Shown one piece after another: positions 61,198-64,000 of a stretch of DNA of 64,000 bases. Below the pieces are notes generated by a model that was not told where the DNA came from, made no database searches, and worked only from the letters and a program-made list of their open reading frames with translations. The stretch is from Marinobacter sp. 1-4A (lineage in GTDB: Bacteria > Pseudomonadota > Gammaproteobacteria > Pseudomonadales > Oleiphilaceae), in contig NZ_VCGY01000006.1 in the NCBI RefSeq assembly GCF_016597725.1, forward strand, positions 124,001 to 188,000, in the 5' to 3' direction. Every line of letters starts with the position of its first letter. The stretch's first letter is position 1. The position numbers and the translations under genes were made by a program.

Positions 61198-61505
61198 ATA
61201 ATCCCGCTTCGTATTTATTGGATACTACTTTGGCCCGACGGACACCCGCCGGAACACACTAAGTCAATGCGTCGTCCGGACGGGTTTGCCAGACTTGCAA
61301 CAAGCTTGAGAAAACGGCCTGCCCGGCTCTAATTCTGTCCGAATCGCAAAAAAATCGACCTAGACTATCGTCTTACATTAGAGCATATCAGGCCATAGAC
61401 TCACAGTTTTACCAGAATCCGAGCACAACGGGCACCTGCATTCGATTTCTTTTGCTTATCTTTGATGCCCATAAATTATCGTTTGACCATTGGGAACAAA
61501 TACTT
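61198..61505 (+). promoter_or_regulatory. AraC-MaoC divergent region with candidate promoter
   Basis: About 308 bases without a gene. TTGAGA (61306-61311) and TCTAAT (61328-61333), 16 bases apart, form a plausible sigma-70 promoter for the MaoC gene and would give a leader of about 165 bases. Imperfect arms CCCGACGGAC and GTCCGGACGGG lie about 61230-61284. No RNA gene or terminator is visible. Confidence 0.35.
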
Positions 61506-62381
61506 ATGTCGAATACGCTTGTATATAGAGACACACCACCCACGTTGCTACCGCTTTTCGCTAAAGCCGCGCTACCGAAAAAAGTCTCTTCCGGAACCGA
61601 CGTTAGGATTCCTGAGCTCTCTGCAACGCTTCTGTATGCGCACACATCGCGAGCCGACTTAGAGCAATACGAGCGTGTGTGCGGATTTCAGCCCAGCAAC
61701 CAACTACCCATTACTTGGCCCCATATTCTTGCGTTTCCGCTGCAATTGAAGTTACTAACCGAAAAAACCTTTCCGCTTCCGCTCCTTGGCTTGGTTCACT
61801 TGCGCAATAGCATTACCCAGTACAGACAAATTGGAACGGGTGAAGCCCTGAAGCTAGATGTGCACCTAAGCGGGCAGGAGCGAACCAGCAGAGGCATTGA
61901 ATTCGACATGATCACCACGGCGAGTTCTGCAGGCTCTGTGGTTTGGGAAGAAAGCAGCACCATGTTGTTCCGCCAGTCCGAACCCAACGGGAAGCCAACT
62001 GAAAAAACCGCGCCACCCGCTTTAGAGCAGTATCCGAATACAAAAGAGATCAAAGTAGGAGAGTCTATCGGGCGCCAGTACGCAAAAGTTTCTGGTGACA
62101 GCAACCTGATTCACATGCACGCCCTGACCGCCAAAGCTTTCGGCTTTCCCAAAGCCATTGCGCATGGCATGTGGAGCAAGGCACACACGCTGGCCATTAT
62201 GGGGCAACAGGATGGGTGGCAATCAGGTCCGCTGAAGGTTAGCTGCCAGTTCAAGAAACCGGTGTTTTTGCCGGGCACAGCGCAACTGAACTGGCGGGAA
62301 GGAAAAACGGCATGGGATTATCAACTACTGAATGCGAGAGGTGATGCGCCTCACCTCAGCGGTCAAATCGAATGGCTTTAA
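61506..62381 (+). CDS. MaoC-family hotdog-fold acyl-CoA hydratase
   Basis: Protein of 291 residues with two hotdog halves. The C-terminal half carries the hydratase 2 motif YAKVSGDSNLIHMH, with the conserved Asp and His, and FGFPKAIAHGMW after it, as in (R)-specific enoyl-CoA hydratases. The N-terminal half (about 1-145) lacks the motif and is probably a structural repeat. Predicted to hydrate (R)-3-hydroxyacyl-CoA/enoyl-CoA intermediates for beta-oxidation or polyester synthesis. The start at 61506 is chosen because an upstream ATG (61452) adds an unconserved extension; the ribosome binding site is weak. It overlaps the convergent kinase gene by four bases. Confidence 0.82.
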   Translation: MSNTLVYRDTPPTLLPLFAKAALPKKVSSGTDVRIPELSATLLYAHTSRADLEQYERVCGFQPSNQLPITWPHILAFPLQLKLLTEKTFPLPLLGLVHLRNSITQYRQIGTGEALKLDVHLSGQERTSRGIEFDMITTASSAGSVVWEESSTMLFRQSEPNGKPTEKTAPPALEQYPNTKEIKVGESIGRQYAKVSGDSNLIHMHALTAKAFGFPKAIAHGMWSKAHTLAIMGQQDGWQSGPLKVSCQFKKPVFLPGTAQLNWREGKTAWDYQLLNARGDAPHLSGQIEWL

Positions 62382-63961
62382 ATCGCGCCACAGGAGCTCT
62401 CATCGCTCGATGAGGGGAGCGGTGCCGCCACAGGAAGCGTAAAAAAGAAACGGGCGCCACCGCCATCCTCGGGGCGCTCAAAACCTATTTCCCCTCCCTG
62501 AGCCTGAATCAGCGAGCGACAGGTGGACAAACCAATCCCCATGCCCTCGTCTTTGGTGGTGTAGAACGGCAGAAACAGCTTTTCTTCGGCATCTTCAGCC
62601 AGCCCTACGCCGTAGTCACGCACCTCAACCCGAACACAGCCGTCTCCCGTCACTTGCGCAGTTACTTCCACTGGCGAGTCAGATTCTGCTGTGCGCGTGG
62701 CTTCGAGAGCATTTCGTATCAGGTTGAGCGCAACCTGTTGCACTTGTACAGGGTCGGCCAGAATATCCGGCATGTCCTCCGGCACACTAAGCTCGATAGC
62801 ACCGTCGTTATTGCGCGCATCCACTTCTGCAAACTGACGCGTATCCTCCAGCAAAGAGGAAACCGACAAGACTTCTTTGCCCGTGGCGGGCTTCTTCATG
62901 AACCGGCGAATTCTTCGAATAATCTCACTTGCACGGTGAGACTGGGCCTCGATTTTGTCGAGGGTCTCCTGCAATAGCGTCAGATTAGGATTTTCAACTG
63001 CCATCATCCGCTTAGACACCCGGGCGTAATTCGCAATCGCCGTTAGCGGTTGGTTTACCTCATGGGCCACACCGGCTGCCATTTCACCCATGGTGGTTAA
63101 ACGGGACGTGTGCGCCAGCTGATCACGCTGCTCCTGAACAAGCTCTCGTGCTTCCTCCAGCGCCCTCTCGCCCTCAAGCTCGGCGGTAATATCGCGGAAC
63201 ACCACCACTGCACCGTGTAAATCCTCGCCATCAAGCTTGGGCGTAGACCGGTATTCCGCCGGAAACCCGGTGCCATCGGCACGCAGCATTCGTATATCGC
63301 GCTGGTTTTCGGCAACACCCTGACGGCATGTGGCATTAACAGGGAGACCATCCGGGCACTGCGCCGCCGTAGAGAAATGCGTTTCGAAAAAATTGCGCCC
63401 AATCAGGTCTTCAACCGGGCAACGCATAATGACGGCGGCTGCAGGGTTGGCGAACTCGATGGTGCCGTTCTCATCGAGGCCATAGATGCCTTCACTGATG
63501 GAGTTGAGGATGCGCGCCTGATCGCTCTGAAGCTCCCGATTACGAGCGTGCAGTTCACGCTCAAGCCGGATAACACTGGCGTGGGTTTTAACTCTGGCAA
63601 TGACTTCCTGAGACTGGAAGGGTTTGGAAATATAGTCCGCACCGCCGAGGGAAAAGCCTTTTACTTTTGCTTCCAGATCATCAAGGGCTGAGAGGAACAC
63701 GACGGCGCAGTCGGCTGTTTCAGGATCGGCTTTGAGGCGTTCGCACACCTCGTAACCGTCCATCTCAGGCATCATGATGTCGAGCAAGACGACTTCAGGC
63801 TGATGGCGATGGGCAAGATCCAGTGCCTTTTCGCCTTCATTGGCAATCAAAAGCCGATAGCCTTTGTCTTTGAGTGTCTCGTAGAGAACTTTCAGGTTCT
63901 GTGGATTATCATCCACAAGCAGAACCGTAACCTCTGAATTTTCGCTGACAGCTGCAGTCAT
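62378..63961 (-). CDS. REC-PAS-histidine kinase
   Basis: Cytoplasmic sensor kinase of 527 residues. An N-terminal receiver domain (about 10-130) has the phosphoacceptor Asp61 in LLDIMMPEMDG and the acidic pocket in LLVDDNPQ. A coiled coil and PAS domain (about 150-265, ILNSISEGIYGLDENGTIEF region) follow. The HisKA H-box is MAAGVAHEVNQPLTAIANYA (His about 300), and the ATPase domain has VALNLIRNALEA (N box), RDYGVGL (G1) and GMGIGLS (G2). No transmembrane helix. An N-terminal receiver suggests it takes a signal from another kinase. No cognate output regulator is in the window; its upstream partner may lie beyond 64 kb. Confidence 0.92.
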   Translation of the reverse strand: MTAAVSENSEVTVLLVDDNPQNLKVLYETLKDKGYRLLIANEGEKALDLAHRHQPEVVLLDIMMPEMDGYEVCERLKADPETADCAVVFLSALDDLEAKVKGFSLGGADYISKPFQSQEVIARVKTHASVIRLERELHARNRELQSDQARILNSISEGIYGLDENGTIEFANPAAAVIMRCPVEDLIGRNFFETHFSTAAQCPDGLPVNATCRQGVAENQRDIRMLRADGTGFPAEYRSTPKLDGEDLHGAVVVFRDITAELEGERALEEARELVQEQRDQLAHTSRLTTMGEMAAGVAHEVNQPLTAIANYARVSKRMMAVENPNLTLLQETLDKIEAQSHRASEIIRRIRRFMKKPATGKEVLSVSSLLEDTRQFAEVDARNNDGAIELSVPEDMPDILADPVQVQQVALNLIRNALEATRTAESDSPVEVTAQVTGDGCVRVEVRDYGVGLAEDAEEKLFLPFYTTKDEGMGIGLSTCRSLIQAQGGEIGFERPEDGGGARFFFTLPVAAPLPSSSDESSCGAI

Positions 63962-64000
63962 ATAGTAAACGGCCGGTCAAAAAGATAACCGCATGATGCC

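Overview
The window looks like a chromosomal segment of a marine gammaproteobacterium close to Marinobacter or Pseudomonas. This is inferred from gene content and order, not from a database search. Supporting points are the block thrS-infC-rpmI-rplT-pheS-pheT-ihfA-merR, the block nadK - phosphoesterase - rhomboid - DUF1315 - DUF2797 - pepN in the order I remember from Pseudomonas, a TAXI-TRAP transporter, a BCCT transporter, an RND/YCF48/DUF1329 cluster, and many acyl-CoA genes with OruR-type AraC regulators. I see no insertion sequence, prophage, CRISPR array or integron. Nearly every base lies in or beside an intact gene.

Layout. 1-10 kb: a partial class I fumarase, an enoyl-CoA hydratase/isomerase, two large convergent lipoprotein hydrolases (VolA-like lipase and penicillin/AHL-type acylase), and an alpha-methylacyl-CoA racemase divergent from an AraC regulator. 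10-16.5 kb: an unknown periplasmic protein with rmuC, a small orphan, then a tight three-gene operon coding a retropepsin-like lipoprotein peptidase, an inactive transglutaminase fused to a seven-helix membrane domain, and a RimK-like ATP-grasp ligase. 16.5-20 kb: BCCT transporter and a membrane-anchored FMN glutamate synthase-like protein around a perfect 20-bp palindrome, then tRNA-Pro. 20-24.3 kb: sulfate ABC importer. 24.4-28.4 kb: soluble PAS chemoreceptor, aldehyde dehydrogenase, Crp/Fnr regulator and a small DUF2892 membrane protein. 28.4-36 kb: translation and IHF operon, with an ATT-initiated infC and a thrS leader that mimics tRNA-Thr. 36-45 kb: TAXI-TRAP transporter and the RND/YCF48/DUF1329 cluster. 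45-53.4 kb: pepN to nadK housekeeping block, interrupted by a likely Fur-repressed small RNA. 53.4-62.4 kb: fadH, formaldehyde detoxification (adhC-fghA with LysR), tRNA-Asp, AraC regulators and a MaoC-type hydratase. 62.4 kb to the end: a REC-PAS histidine kinase.

How the parts connect. Fatty-acid and branched acyl-CoA turnover recurs (enoyl-CoA hydratase, racemase, dienoyl-CoA reductase, MaoC hydratase, secreted lipase), and three of these genes sit next to or divergent from an AraC regulator of the same architecture. Iron control may link two distant places: the candidate small RNA at about 49.04-49.13 kb has a Fur box over its promoter and nine unpaired bases perfectly complementary to the ribosome binding site of the [4Fe-4S] fumarase at the left edge. 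The observations most worth testing are this RNA, the two-arm tRNA-Thr mimic before thrS, and the ligase/transglutaminase-7TM/peptidase operon, whose substrate appears not to be known. Coordinates, motifs and inverted repeats were read by eye. Family names are from memory and need a profile search.
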